Assembly (NCBI RefSeq): GCF_036850765.1 | Contig: NC_089490.1 | Coordinates: 128,926,522-128,990,521, forward strand | From: Saccopteryx bilineata | Taxonomy: Eukaryota > Chordata > Mammalia > Chiroptera > Emballonuridae | Length of the DNA stretch: 64,000 nt | Reading direction: 5' to 3' | Shown: piece after piece, positions 33,091 through 44,369 of the stretch | How the letters are laid out: the number at the start of each line of letters is the position of its first letter | How positions within the stretch are numbered: the first letter of the stretch is position 1 | Program-made: the position numbers and the translations under genes | The notes under the pieces: generated by a model | Seen by the model: only the letters and a program-made list of their open reading frames with translations | Told to the model about the DNA's origin: nothing | Databases searched by the model: none

Positions 33091-35788
33091 AAATGTTAAG
33101 GAGCCTGTTGTAAACAGAATAAAGGGGGAAAAGAATATACCAAAAGAGGAATACAGCTTTAAAGAATAAAATGGCAACAAACAACTACATATCAATAATA
33201 ACCTTAAATGTAAATGGATTTAATGATCCAATCAAAAGACATATCATAGCTTCCTGGATAAGAAAACAGGACCTGTACATATGCTGTCTACAAGAGACAC
33301 ACCTTAAAACAAAAGATGCACATAGACTGAAGGTAAAAGGATGGAAAAAAATATTTCATGAAAATAGAAATTAAAAAAGGCTGAGGTAGCAATACTTATA
33401 TCAGACAAAATGGACTTTAAAACAAAGACTATAGTAAGAGATAAAGAAAGTCACTACAGAATGATAAAGGGAGCAATCCAACAGGAAGATATAAGCATCA
33501 TAAATATCTACGCACCTAATATAGGAGTAGCTAAATATATAAAGCAGACATTGATGAATATAAAGGGTGAGATCAACAATACTATAATAGTAGGAGATTT
33601 CAATACCCCACTAACATCACTATATAGATCCTCAAGAAAGAAAAGTAACAAAGAAACAGCAGACTTAAAGTACATACTAGACCAACTTGATTTAATAGAT
33701 ATCCTTAGAACCTTTCACCCTAAGGCAGCAGAATATACATTCTTTTTAAGTGCTCATGGTACATTCTCTAAGATAGACCATATGTTAGGACACAAAATTG
33801 GTCTCAACGAATTTAAGAAGATTGAAATCATATCAAACATTTTCTTCGATCACAATGGTATAAAAGTAGAAATCAACCACAACAGAAAAACTGAAAAATA
33901 CTCAAACACATGGAAACTAAATAGCATGTGATTAAATAATGAATGGGTTAACAATGAAATTAAAGAAGAAATAAAAAAATTCCTATAAACAAATGATAAT
34001 GAGCATACATCAACTCAAAATTTATGGGACACAGCAAAAGCAGTTTTTAGAGGGAAGTTCATAGCAATACAGGCATTCCTAAAGAAGCTTGAAAAAGCTC
34101 AAAAAAAACAACCTAACCTTTCATCTAAAAGAACTAGAAAAAGGATAGCAAGTAAGGCCCAGAAGTAGTAGAAGGAAGGAAATAATAAAGATCAGAGTGG
34201 AAATAAATAACATAGAAGCTAAAGAAATAATACAGGGATCAATAAAACTAAGAGCTGGTTCTTTGAAAGGGTAAACAAGATCGATGAACCTTTAACAAGA
34301 CTTACCAAGAAAAGAAGAGAGAGGATTCAAATAAATAAAATTAGAAATGAGAGTGGAGAAATAACAACCAACACAACAGAAATACAAAATATTGTAAGAA
34401 AATACTACGAAGAACTGTATGCCAAAAAATTAAACAACCTAGGTGAAATGGACAAATTCCTTGAAACATATCATCTTCCAAAAATCAATCTAGAAGAATC
34501 AGAAAACCTAAACAAACCAATTACAACAAAAGAGATGAAAACAGTTATCAAAAAGCTCTCAAAAAACAAAACTCTTGGGCCCAATGGCTTCACAAGTGAA
34601 TTCTACCAAACATTCAAAGAAAAACTAACTTTTATCCTTCTCAAGCTATTTCAAAAAATTCAGGAGGAAGAAACACTTCCAAGTTCCTTTTATGAGGCGA
34701 GCATAATTCTGATTCCAAAACCAGGCAAAGACAACACAAAAAAAGAAAATTTATAGGCCAATATCCCTGATGAATTTAGATGCTAAAATCCTCAACAATA
34801 TATTAGCAAACCGGATCCAACAATACATGAAAAAAATCATACATCATAATCAAGTGGGATTTATTCTGGGGAGGCAAGGATGGTACAACATTCGTAAATC
34901 AATTAATGTGATTCACCACATAAACAAAAAGGAGAAAAACCACATGATAATTTCAATAGATGCAGAAAAACATTTGATAAAATCCAGCACCCATTCATGA
35001 TCAAAACTCTTAGCCAAGTGGGAATACAGGAAACATACCTCAACATAATAAAGGCCATCTTTGACAAATTCACAGCCAACATTATAATTAATGAACTAAA
35101 ATTAAAAGCAATTCCCTTGAAATCAGGAACAAGGCAGGGGTGCCCCCTTTCACCACTCTTATTTGTCATAGTACTAGAAGTCCTAGCTACAGCAATCAGA
35201 CAAGAAAAAGAAATAAAATGCATCCAAATTGGAAAAGAAGACGTAAAACTATCATTATTTGCAGATGATATGATATTGTATATAGAAAACCCTAAAGTCT
35301 CAGTCAAAAAAACTACTGGACCTAATAAACAAATTTAGCAAGGTGGCAGGATATAAAATGAATACACAGAAATCAAAGAAATTTTTATACATGAACAATG
35401 AACTGTCAGAAAGAGAAATTAAGGAATCAATCCCTTTCTCTATTTCAATAAAAAAAATAAAGTACCTAGGAGTAAATTTAACCTAGGAGGTTAAAGACTT
35501 GCACTCAGAAAATTATAAAACATTGATAAAAGAAATCAGGGAAGATACAAACAAGTGAAGGCATATACCATGCTCATGGTTAGGAAGAATAAACATAATT
35601 AAAATGTCTATATTACCCAAAGCAATTTATAAACTTAATACAATACCAATTAAAATACCAATGACATACTTTAAAGATATAGAACACATATTCAAAAAAT
35701 CTATATAGAACAAAAAAAAAAAAACACGAATAGCCTCAGCAATCTTGAAAAAGAAGAGTAAAGTGGGAGGTATCACACTTCCTGATAT

Positions 35789-36337
35789 TGTTAGATTCAG
35801 GGAGTACTGACATGCTGGGGCTGCCAAGAGTGTACAAGGTCCCTGTGACACTGAGAACAAAGAGTTCAGCAACATCCTGCATTGAGTCAGAGACCCTTAT
35901 CAATAGTTTATGTTTGAAATTCTCCACTGAGCAATACCACCCCCCCTGTAACTGCACACAACCTCCCTAGCCAATAGTTGACAGCCATATCAGCTTCTGT
36001 GTAATGCTTGCTCATCCTAGATAGCCATCCTATAAAAAGGAGCCATTTTAGAAGCTCGTGGCTGCAGTGCTCCAGTCTCTTCGGAGGCGTGGGTTGCCTG
36101 CAGTCCCTGCGCAGGTTTGGGGGGCTGCAGTGTTCCCCTGTGTGGGTTACCTGCATCCCTGTGCAGGTTTGGGGGGCTGCAGTGTTCCCCTGTGTGGGTT
36201 ACCTGCAGTCCCTGCACAGGTTTGGGGGGCTGCAGTGCTCCCTTGCATGGGTTGCCTGCAGTCCCTGTGCAGGTCTGCAATAAAACTTATAAAATTCACT
36301 TTGGGTCTGCTGTGGCCTATCTCGCTGGGATGTAACA
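35789..36337 (+). mobile_element. Solo LTR with 4-bp TSD and internal tandem repeat
   Basis: Starts TGTTAGATTCAGGGAGTACT and ends GGGATGTAACA. ATAT is duplicated on both sides (35785-35788 and 36338-36341), and removing the LTR restores continuous L1 text. It has a TATA box (CCTATAAAAAGG, about 36029-36040) and a polyadenylation signal (CAATAAAAC, about 36277). The 4-bp TSD and layout fit a gammaretrovirus-like (class I) ERV. No internal region remains. Confidence 0.9.
36091..36275 (+). repeat. About 53-bp tandem repeat, 3.5 copies, inside the LTR
   Basis: The word GGGTT[A/G]CCTGCA starts at 36091, 36144, 36196 and 36249, giving units of 53, 52 and 53 bases. Each full unit contains CAGGTTTGGGGGGCTGCAGTG. 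The array lies between the TATA box and the polyadenylation signal, that is in the probable R region. Confidence 0.9.
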
Positions 36338-36545
36338 ATATCAAGTTATATTACAAGGTCACTGTACTCAAAACAGCTTGGTACTGGCATAAGAACAGAC
36401 ATATAGATCAATGGGACAGAACAGAGAGCCCAGATATAAACCCACATCTTTATGGACAACTGATATTTGACAAAGGAGGTAAGAGCATACAATGGAGTAA
36501 AGACAGCCTCTTCAACAAACCTAAAACTTCTCTAAAAAGTCTTAA

Positions 36546-36860
36546 GACTGACTAGTGGTGGCGCAGTGCATAGAGCATTGACCTGCGATGCTGAGGTCCT
36601 TGGTTTGAAACTCTGAGGTCGCCAGCTTGAGTGTGGATTTGTTAGCTTGAGAGCAAGGTTGCTGGCTTGATCGCAGGATCATCAACATGATCCCAAAGGT
36701 CACTGGCTTGCGCCCAAGGTTGCTGGCTTGAGCAAGAGGTCACTGGCTTAACTTGAGGCACATATGAGAAGCAATCAATGAACAACTAAAGTGAAACAAC
36801 TTCAAGCTGATGCTTCTCTTCTCTCTCCTGCCCCACCTCTGTCTCTCTCTCATCAATAAA
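36546..36860 (+). mobile_element. SINE-B, long form
   Basis: Head GACTGACTAGTGGTGGCGCA, repeated GGTTGCTGGCTTGA-type units, CT-rich body and CATCAATAAAAAAAA tail. TSD TAAAAAGTCTT before (from 36533) and AAAAAAGTCTT after (36860-36870). An L1 later landed in the right-hand repeat. Confidence 0.9.
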
Positions 36861-36870
36861 AAAAAGTCTT

Positions 36871-39800
36871 TTTTTTTTACATTTCATTTTTTTTTTTTCC
36901 CTTTCTCGATGTTTTTTTTTTAATAAATTTTTATTAATGGTAATGGGATGACATTAATAAATCAGGGTACATATATTCAAAGAAAACATGTCTAGGTTAT
37001 TTTGTCATTAAATTATGTTGCATACCCCTCACCCAAAGTCAGATTGTCCTCCGCCACCCTCTATCTAGTTCTCTGTGCCCCTCCCCCTCCCCCTAACTCT
37101 CTCCCTCCCTCCCTCCCATGTCCTCTCTCTGGTAACCACCACACTCTTGTCCATGTCTCTTAGTCTTGTTTTTATGTTCCACCAATGTATGGAATCATAT
37201 AGTTCTTGTTTTTTTCTGATTTACTTATTTCACTCCGTATAATGTTATCAAGATCCCACCATTTTGCTGTAAATGATCTGATGCCATCATTTCTTATGGC
37301 TGAGTAGTATTCCATAGTGTATATGTGCCACATCTTCTTTATCCAGTCTTCTATTGAAGGGCTTTTTGGTTGTTTCCATGTCTTGGCCACTGTGAACAGT
37401 GCTGCAATGAACATGGGGCTACATGTGTCTTCACGTATCAATGTTTCTGAGGTTTTGGGGTATATACCCAGTAGAGGGATTGCTGGGTCATAAGGTAGTT
37501 CTATTTGCAGTTTTTCGAGGAACCACCATACTTTCCTCCATAATGGTTGTACTACTTTACAGTCCCACCAACAGTGAATGAGGGTTCCTTTTTCTCCACA
37601 GCCTCTCCAACATTTGCTATTACCCGTCTTGTTGATAATAGCTAATCTAACAGGGGTGAGGTGGTATCTCATTGTAGTTTTGATTTGCATTTCTCTAATA
37701 ACTAATGAAGCTGAGCATCTTTTCATATATCTGTTGGCCATTTGTATCTCTTCCTGGGAGAAGTGTCTATTCATGTCCTCTTCCCATTTTTTTATTGGAT
37801 TGTTTGTTTGTTTGTTTGTTGTTGAGTTTTATGAGTTCTTTGTAAATTTTGGATATTAGGCCCTTATCTGAGCTGTTGTTTGAAAATATCATTTCCCATT
37901 TAGTTGGCTGTCTGTTTATTTTGATATCAGTTTCTCTTGCTGAGCAAAAACTTTTTATTCTGATGTAGTCCCATTCATTTATCTTTGCCTTCACTTCTCT
38001 TGCCATTGGAGTCAAGTTCATAAAATGTTCTTTAAAACCCAGGTTCATGATTTTAGTACCTATGTCTTCTTCTATGTCCTTTATTGTTTCAGGTCTTATA
38101 TTTAGGTCTTTGATCCATTTTGAATTAATTTTAGTACACGGGGACAGGCTGTAGTCGAGTTTCATTCTTTTGCATGTGGCTTTCCAGTTTTCCCAACACC
38201 ATTTATTGAAGAGGCTTTCTTTTCTCCATTGTGTGTTGTTGGCCCCTTTATCAAAGATTATTTGACCATATATATGTGGTTTTATTTCTGGGCTTTCTAT
38301 TCTGTTCCATTGGTCTGAGTGTCTATTTTTCTGCCAATACCATGCTGTTTTGATTATTGTGGCCCTATAATATAGTTTAAAGTCAGGTATTGTAATGCCC
38401 CCAGCTTCATTCTTTTTCCTTAGGATTGTTTTGGCTATTCGGGGTTTTTTATAGTTCCATATAAATCTGATGATTTTTTGTTCCATTTCTTTAAAAAATC
38501 TCATAGGAATTTTGATGGGAATTGCATTAAATTTGTATATTGCTTTGGGTAATATGGCCATTTTGATTATATTTATTCTTCCTATCCAAGAACAAGGAAT
38601 ATTTTTCCATCTCATTGTATCTTTTTCGATTTCCCTTAACAATGCTTTGTAATTTTCATTATATAGGTCCTTTACATTCTTTGTTATGTTTATTCCTAGG
38701 TATTTTATTTTTTTTGTTGCAATCGTGAAGGGGATTATTTTTTTGAGTTCGTTTTCTAATATTTCATTGTTGGCATATAGAAAGGCTATGGACTTTTGTA
38801 TGTTAATTTTGTATCCTGCGACCTTACTGTATTGGTTTATTGTTTCTAATAATCCTTTTGTGGAGTCCTTCGGGTTTTCGATGTATAGGATCATATCATC
38901 AGCAAAAAGTGATACCTTTACTTCTTCTTTTCCGATATGGATGCCTTTTATTTCTTTGTCTTGTCTGATTGCTTTGGCCAGAACTTCTAGCACCACGTTA
39001 AATAAGAGTGGAGAGAGTGGACAACCCTGTCTTGTTCCTGATTTAAGGTAGAAAGTCCTCAGTTTTATGCCGTTTAATATGATGTTGGCTGATGGTTTAT
39101 CATATATGGCCTTTATCATGTTGAGATATTTTCCTTCTATACCCATTTTGTTGAGAGTCTTAAACATAAAATTGTGTTGTATTTTATCAAAAGCCTTTTC
39201 TGCATCTATTGATAAAATCATGTGGTTTTTGTTCTTTGTTTTGTTGATATGGTGTATTACGTTAACCGTTTTTGCGTATGTTGAACCATCCTTGAGATTC
39301 TGGGATGAATCCCACTTGATCATGATGTATTATTTTTTTAATATGTTGTTATATTCGGTTTGCCAGTATTTTGTTTAGTATTTTAGCATCTGTATTCATT
39401 AGAGATATTGGTCTGTAGTTTTCTTTCTTTGTGCCATCCTTGCCAGGTTTTGGTATGAGGGTTATGTTGGCCTCATAAAATGTGTTTGGAAGTATTGCTT
39501 CTTCTTCAATTTTTTGGAAGACTTTGAGTAGAATAGGAACCAAGTCTTCTTTGAATGTTTGATAGAATTCACTAATATAACCGTCTGGGCCTGGACTTTT
39601 ATTTTTGGGGAGGTTTTTAATAGTTTTTTCTATTTCCTCCCTGCTGATTGGTCTGTTTAGGCTTTCTGCTTCTTCATGACTCAGTCTAGGAAGGTTGTAT
39701 TGTTCTAGGAATTTATCCATTTCTTCTAGATTGTTGTATTTGGTGGCATATAATTTTTCATAGTATTCTACAATAATTCTTTGTATATCTATGATGTCTG

Positions 39801-40282
39801 TGGTGATCTCTCCTCTTTCATTTTGGATTTTATTTATTTGAGTCCTGTGCCTTTTTTCCTTGGTGAGTCTTGCCAAGGGTTTGTCAATTTTGTTGATCTT
39901 TTCAAAGAACCAGCTCCTTGTTTTATTGATTTTTTCTATAGTTTTTCTGTTCTCTATTTCATTTATTTCTGCTCTGATTTTTATTATCTCCTTTATTCGG
40001 CTGGTTTTGGGTTGTCTTTGTTCTTCTTTTTCTAGTTCCTTAAGGTGTGAAGTTAAGTGGTTTACTTCGGCTCTCTCTTGTTTGTTCATATAGGCCTGAA
40101 GTGATATGAACTTTCCTCTTATTACTGCTTTTGCTGCATCCCAGAGATTCTGATATGTCGTATTTTCATTTTCATTTGTCTGTATATATCTTTTGATCTC
40201 TGCGCTTATTTCTTCTTTGACCCATTCATTTTTTAGAAGTATGTTGTTTAGTTTCCACATTTTTGTGGGTTTTTCCCCCTCT
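36871..40282 (-). mobile_element. Younger 5'-truncated LINE-1
   Basis: Reverse-strand L1 beginning within ORF2 (5' end near 40282) and ending in a T-rich (poly-A) end at 36871. AAAAAAGTCTT stands on both sides (36860-36870 and 40285-40295) as TSD. ORF2 has long open stretches with few lesions, so this copy is younger than the plus-strand L1s to its left. Confidence 0.92.
37172..40260 (-). pseudogene. LINE-1 ORF2 remainder, three lesions
   Basis: The endonuclease is missing through 5' truncation. Remaining pieces in order are 40260-39349 (303 residues: Z region and RT start, [29 protein letters not shown]), 39323-37767 (518 residues: [14 protein letters not shown], catalytic [13 protein letters not shown]) and 37774-37172 (200 residues: zinc-knuckle-like [16 protein letters not shown], then the usual EYYSAIRND end). 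Breaks are a nonsense change at the end of the first piece (39349), a frame shift near 39270, and one extra A in a homopolymer near 37785. Confidence 0.9.
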
Positions 40283-40295
40283 TAAAAAAAGTCTT

Positions 40296-40940
40296 AAAAA
40301 TAAAAACTTTTAATGTAATATGTCATGGTAAAAGGGAAGAAAAACACCTTTATTAATTTTCATCATTAATAGGGAGCAGTCTTCAAACAGTCAATTACAA
40401 TGGCCAATTACTATTGTAAAGAATTTAGTAGCAATTATATGCAAAATATCATTATTTCACTTGACAGACATCCTTCTTAGTTAAAGCACAATACAGAATG
40501 ATCTCATGTGTGGGAAGTCATCCATGTGGCATCTCAGGGTTTCATTCTACAGTTATCTTATCCTGGTCCAGGCATCTGTCTACATCTGTTCACAGCCAGT
40601 TCTCAAACAGCAGGCACTGTGGGGAAGGGCCTTCCTGATTGTCAGCACATGCCTTTGCTTTTCCTTACATGACTTTGGCACAGAGCTCTGGAGTGTGAAA
40701 TGAATACTTGGTTCAAGTGCTTGAGCAGATTAAAGTGCCCTTTTTTTGAGAAGATATTGACTTTCATTGCAGGCATCTGGTGGCCCAGCTTGATGTGGGC
40801 ATGAGCCTGTGTGTGTGGACAGGAATACATTCCTACAAAAGCAGCCAACCCCTTGCTGGGTTTCTGCTGCAGAAATGATCTGGAATGGGTGGATCTCTTT
40901 CATTCAAAACCTTTGGCATCTAGGAAACTACTCTCGTAGG
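40296..40940. other. Single-copy DNA, nothing recognised
   Basis: No repeat family or exon is recognised. Confidence 0.4.
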
Positions 40941-41330
40941 TAGTGTGGCAGAATGGAAAGAATACAGATGTTGGCCCTGAACCGTGGTGGTGCAGTGAAT
41001 AAAGTATCAATCTGGAACGCTGAGGTGACCGGTTTGAAACCCTGGGCTTGCCTGGTCAAGGCACATATGGGAGTTGATGCTTCCTGCTCCACCCTCTCTC
41101 TAAAATGAATAAATAAAAATTTTTAAAAATACAGATGTTGATGCCAGCCAGATTCCTGATTCTGCCACTTTCTAAGTCACTTTAGACAAATTACATAACC
41201 TTTTTAGGTTTCACTTTCCTCATCTGCAAGATGGGGGGCCATTTGCATAGTATTGTTATGTAGATTAAATAAGATACTTCTGCAAAGTGCTTGGCATATA
41301 GATTTTGAATAATTACTACTTGTCTTCTTG
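40941..41330 (+). mobile_element. MIR SINE, split by SINE-B
   Basis: Sense MIR: GTAGTGTGGCAGAATGGAAA before the SINE, and CAGATTCCTGATTCTGCCAC, TTTCCTCATCTGCAAGATGG and AAGTGCTTGGCATATAG after it. Confidence 0.85.
40974..41127 (+). mobile_element. SINE-B, short form
   Basis: Head GCCCTGAACCGTGGTGGTGC, then TTGAAACCCTGGGCTTGCCT, GGCACATATGGGAGTTGATG and an AATGAATAAATAAAAAT tail. Perfect TSD AATACAGATGTTG at 40961-40973 and 41128-41140. Confidence 0.95.
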
Positions 41331-41356
41331 CTTTTTTATTTCCCTTCTCTTTTTCT

Positions 41357-41565
41357 TTTTTTTAATTTTATTTTTATTTATTTATTCATTTTTTTAGAGG
41401 AGAGAAAGAGAGAGAGAGAGAGAGAGCGCATGCGTGCGAAGTGGGGGAGGAGCAGGAAGCTTCAACTCCCATATGTGCCTTGACCGGGCAAGCCCAGGGT
41501 TTTGAACCGGCGACCTCAGCATTCCAGGTCGAGGCTTTATCCACTGCACCACCACAGGTCAGGCT
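41357..41565 (-). mobile_element. SINE-B, short form
   Basis: Reverse-complement copy with a GA microsatellite-like body (about 41401-41426). TSD CTTCTCTTTTTCT at 41344-41356 and 41566-41578. Confidence 0.95.
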
Positions 41566-41692
41566 CTTCTCTTTTTCTGATTCACACACAAAAAAATGGC
41601 TTTTATTTATTGATTGCTTACCAGGAGCAAAGCACTGCCTTAGTCAGATAATCCTAACCATACTCCCATGAGCTATAGTATATCAATTTCAC

Positions 41693-42075
41693 CAGTCTGC
41701 TAGGGCTGCCATAACAAAATACCACAGACTGGGTGACTTAACCAATAGAAATATATTTTTCTCATAGTCTGGAGGTGAGAAGTCCAAGATCAAGGTGTTG
41801 GCAGTTTGGTTTCTCCTGAGGCCTCTGAGTTTGATTTGTAGACAAGTAACTTGTCATCATGTCCTCACCTGGCCTCTTCCCTGTGCCTGTACCTCCCAGG
41901 TGTCTCTCCCTCTTCCTATAAGACAACAGTCATACCTTACTGAATTAGGGCCCCACTCTTATCACCTATTTAACCTTAAGTACCTCCTGAAAGGCCCTAT
42001 CTCCAAGTACTGTCCCATGGGGGGCTAGGGCTTCCACATGTGAACTGTGGGGGATGATTCAGTCCATAACCCCAT
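41693..42075 (-). mobile_element. MLT1/MST-like LTR (ERVL-MaLR)
   Basis: Reverse-complement MaLR landmarks: GCTAGGGCTGCCATAACAAA, CAGACTGGGTGACTTAACCA, TCATGTCCTCACCTGGCCTC, GGGCTAGGGCTTCCACATGT, GATTCAGTCCATAAC. Confidence 0.8.
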
Positions 42076-42970
42076 CTTCCATATATGGAGAGGAACTTGC
42101 CTAAGGTCGCGCAGACCTGACATTAAAACCCTAATGAACTCAGAGCCCAGTCCTGCTACTCAGTTCTAAAACCTGACCACTGGCATGACTGTAGTGAAGC
42201 AGAGCTTAGATGAGAACCTGGAACATTGGAGGGACTTAAAATTAATATCAGTTCCTTTAGCTCATCACAGAATTCAACTATGAATTGGCTTTAACTGATC
42301 ATTTGCCAGATATTCTTAAAATACCTATATTCCTCCAGTAAGAATAAATATTTATCGATATTTATGTCAAAGGATAGAATTTTTTCCTACCTCTCCTATA
42401 AATCTCAAATTTATAATAATTAAAAAGTCCTTTTAGAAACCACATGGAAGAAATAAAGTTTCATTATTACATTCTTGAAGAGTGATGTTCAGGTTTTTTT
42501 AACCTATGACTATACACATGTGTTTTTGCTTAAGATTTAATATTTATAAGATGGCTTCAAAATGCTACAATGAAACCATGCTCTTTTCTTTTTGTAGCTT
42601 TGCAAAGGATTGAAAGACCACACATAGAAAGTATTATACTTTTAATGTCATCATCAGTGACTGACGTGGGCTCCCATATCTAAGAAAAATCCTCCAAGAC
42701 ACATCTATTGAGTCATGTGCTGCCCTAGAATTTCACAAAACCTGAAATGGAATCTCCAAGGTGACAGAAAGAGGACAGAGCCCAGACAAGGTAGAGTCCT
42801 ACCATCACTTTTATGACTTGTGGCCCCACATTTCAAGCCAAGCTGTAAGATACTCATTTAATAAACACACATTTATTTTCAGTAAGGCCCTGATTCCTTT
42901 GGTTCCCGCTATAGAGACTTTTCAGATTTACTTCCAAGCTTTATGGTAGAGAAAGTGACCCAAGTTGTTT
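42076..42970. other. Mostly single-copy DNA with a MIR scrap
   Basis: About 42090-42185 (GGAACTTGCCTAAGGTCGCG) resembles a minus-strand MIR piece. The rest is AT-rich unique sequence with no exon recognised. Confidence 0.4.
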
Positions 42971-42974
42971 GCTG

Positions 42975-43312
42975 TCTCAGCTACAGTTCCCATAACAAAG
43001 CATCACAGACTGGGTGGCCTTAAACAACAGCTATTTAGTTCCTCACAATTGCAGAGGCTGGAATTCTGAGATCAGGATGGCAGCACAGCTGAGTTCTTAT
43101 GAGGGCTCTCATCCTGGCTCACAGACACCTGCCATCTCGCTTAGTGATCACAGACAGCAAACTCTCTGGTGACCTTTCTTCTAAGGGCACTAATCACACC
43201 ATGCGGACCCCACTCTCATGACTTCACCTAAACCTAATTATCTCCCAATGATCGCATCTTCAAATACCATCACATTAGGGGTTGGAGGTTCAATTTGGTC
43301 CACAGCATTTTC
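42975..43312 (-). mobile_element. MLT1/MST-like LTR (ERVL-MaLR)
   Basis: AGCATCACAGACTGGGTGGC, GGCTGGAATTCTGAGATCAG, CATCACATTAGGGGTTGGAG and TTTGGTCCACAGCA give the same reverse MaLR pattern as the copy at 41693, more diverged. Confidence 0.75.
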
Positions 43313-43489
43313 TAAAAACATCTTGGGATAGAATCTTTTAAAATATCTTCAAATAGCTTCTTGGGTGAAACAGAAACTTTATAATGTAGAAGAACTCACT
43401 GGATTCTTAACAGTTCTTTTGGATCTGAGATGAATTCTGTGGCCCATCAATCAGGAACAAAGGACAAAAGGATGGTCACTTATGCCATC

Positions 43490-43740
43490 ACTAAATGTGG
43501 GTGTCAACTATGCGCCAGACACCCTGGAAAGAGCAGTAAATCCCTCATTCTAGTGTGAGAGGCAAATATAAACAATAAAATTTCAATATAGTGTGAAAAG
43601 GGCAGCAAATATGAGAGAGATGCTCAGGATTATTAGAGTACCAAAACAGGGTACCTGGGACTCAAGCCAACCAGAAGAGAGGGCAGGGAAGATCTCCTAG
43701 GGAAAGATGTGGCCTGGGTTTTAATGGTCCTGGATCTTGC
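43490..43740 (-). mobile_element. L2 LINE remnant
   Basis: TATGCGCCAGACACCCTGGA, CCCTCATTCTAGTGTGAGAG, AGGGCAGGGAAGATCTCCTA and AAAGATGTGGCCTGGGTTTT follow reverse-complement L2 order. Confidence 0.6.
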
Positions 43741-44090
43741 ATTCTCCATTCCTTCCAGCAGGATGGCCTGCTGCCTCGCTGGCATGTGGTTTTGGAGATC
43801 TGGTAACCCCCAACGGGCATCTGGGCAGGTGCAACACAAAACTTCTCTTTCTTACTATCAGGCCAGGGGTCTACTAAAGTGCTGAGATTTCCTAGGGGCA
43901 TCTCTGAGATGCAGCTGTTATTTTTCTTAATTTCTAAAGCAGCAGCCTTCAAATATATTTTGCATGCTATAAAGTAATTTAAGCACCCTTCACATGTATA
44001 AATTATAGACATACACTTATGTACTAATGTGTGTTTCTAAAACAAAACTGAAATTAAAAATATAAGAGAAAAGGATAAAAACAATTTTTA
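43741..44090. other. Single-copy DNA, nothing recognised
   Basis: No repeat or exon is recognised. Confidence 0.35.
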
Positions 44091-44092
44091 AA

Positions 44093-44237
44093 AAAATGTA
44101 TTGATCTTAAAGAGGAAGGGAGAGAAAGACAGAAACATTGACCTGTTCCTGTATGTGCCCTGACTGGGGATCAAACTGGCAACATCTTTGTATCGGGATG
44201 ATACTCTAATCAACTACTAAGCTATTTGGCCAGGGAA
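44093..44237 (-). mobile_element. Old Ves-type bat SINE
   Basis: Reverse copy: GA-rich body, TGTATGTGCCCTGACTGGGG, ATCAAACTGGCAACATC, and head CTAAGCTATTTGGCCAGGG. This is the Ves layout known from bats and supports the chiropteran assignment. The flanks AAAAACAATTTTT and AAAAACAATATTT form an imperfect TSD. Confidence 0.8.
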
Positions 44238-44369
44238 AAACAATATTTTAAGAAACACATTTTATTAAAATTTATAAAGTGTTTTTCTTTAAAATTTATA
44301 ATACATATTACTTAATAAAGCTTATACATATTAATTAGGTACAAATTATAATACAAATTACTTAATTAT

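Larger units (their letters stand above)
31275..36519 (+). mobile_element. LINE-1 with 5' UTR, ORF1 and partial ORF2
   Basis: 5' UTR from about 31275 (GAAGATAGCAGCAGAATAGG), ORF1 from 32200, ORF2 from 33171. It breaks off in ORF2 after AAGACAGCCTCTTCAACAAA, so the C-terminal domain and 3' UTR are missing or replaced by a short TCTCTAAAAAGTCTTA end. A solo LTR (35789-36337) interrupts ORF2. Sequence relatedness to the L1 at 23295 is close but the 5' UTRs differ. Confidence 0.85.
33171..36519 (+). pseudogene. LINE-1 ORF2 pseudogene, interrupted by an LTR
   Basis: Opens with the endonuclease (ISIITLNVNGFNDPIKRH, then YICCLQETHLKTKDAHRL). A long endonuclease piece follows at 33410-33931 (173 residues, including VGDFNTPLTSLYRSSRKK and SKIDHMLGHKIG). 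RT pieces lie at 34448-34756 and 34997-35338 ([27 protein letters not shown]). Multiple frameshifts and stops break it and the solo LTR cuts it at 35788. Confidence 0.85.

Noticed and set aside
36091..36275. Direct repeats as a CRISPR-like array
   Set aside because: The units are contiguous with no unique spacers and lie inside an LTR of a mammalian genome.
36017..36344. Repetitive Pro/Gln- and Cys/Gly-rich frames on both strands
   Set aside because: They come from the 53-bp tandem repeat inside the solo LTR and are open only because of repetition.
37578..40093. Hydrophobic plus-strand frames resembling membrane proteins
   Set aside because: They are the antisense of the minus-strand LINE-1 ORF2, whose A-rich coding strand gives Phe/Ile/Leu-rich antisense frames.
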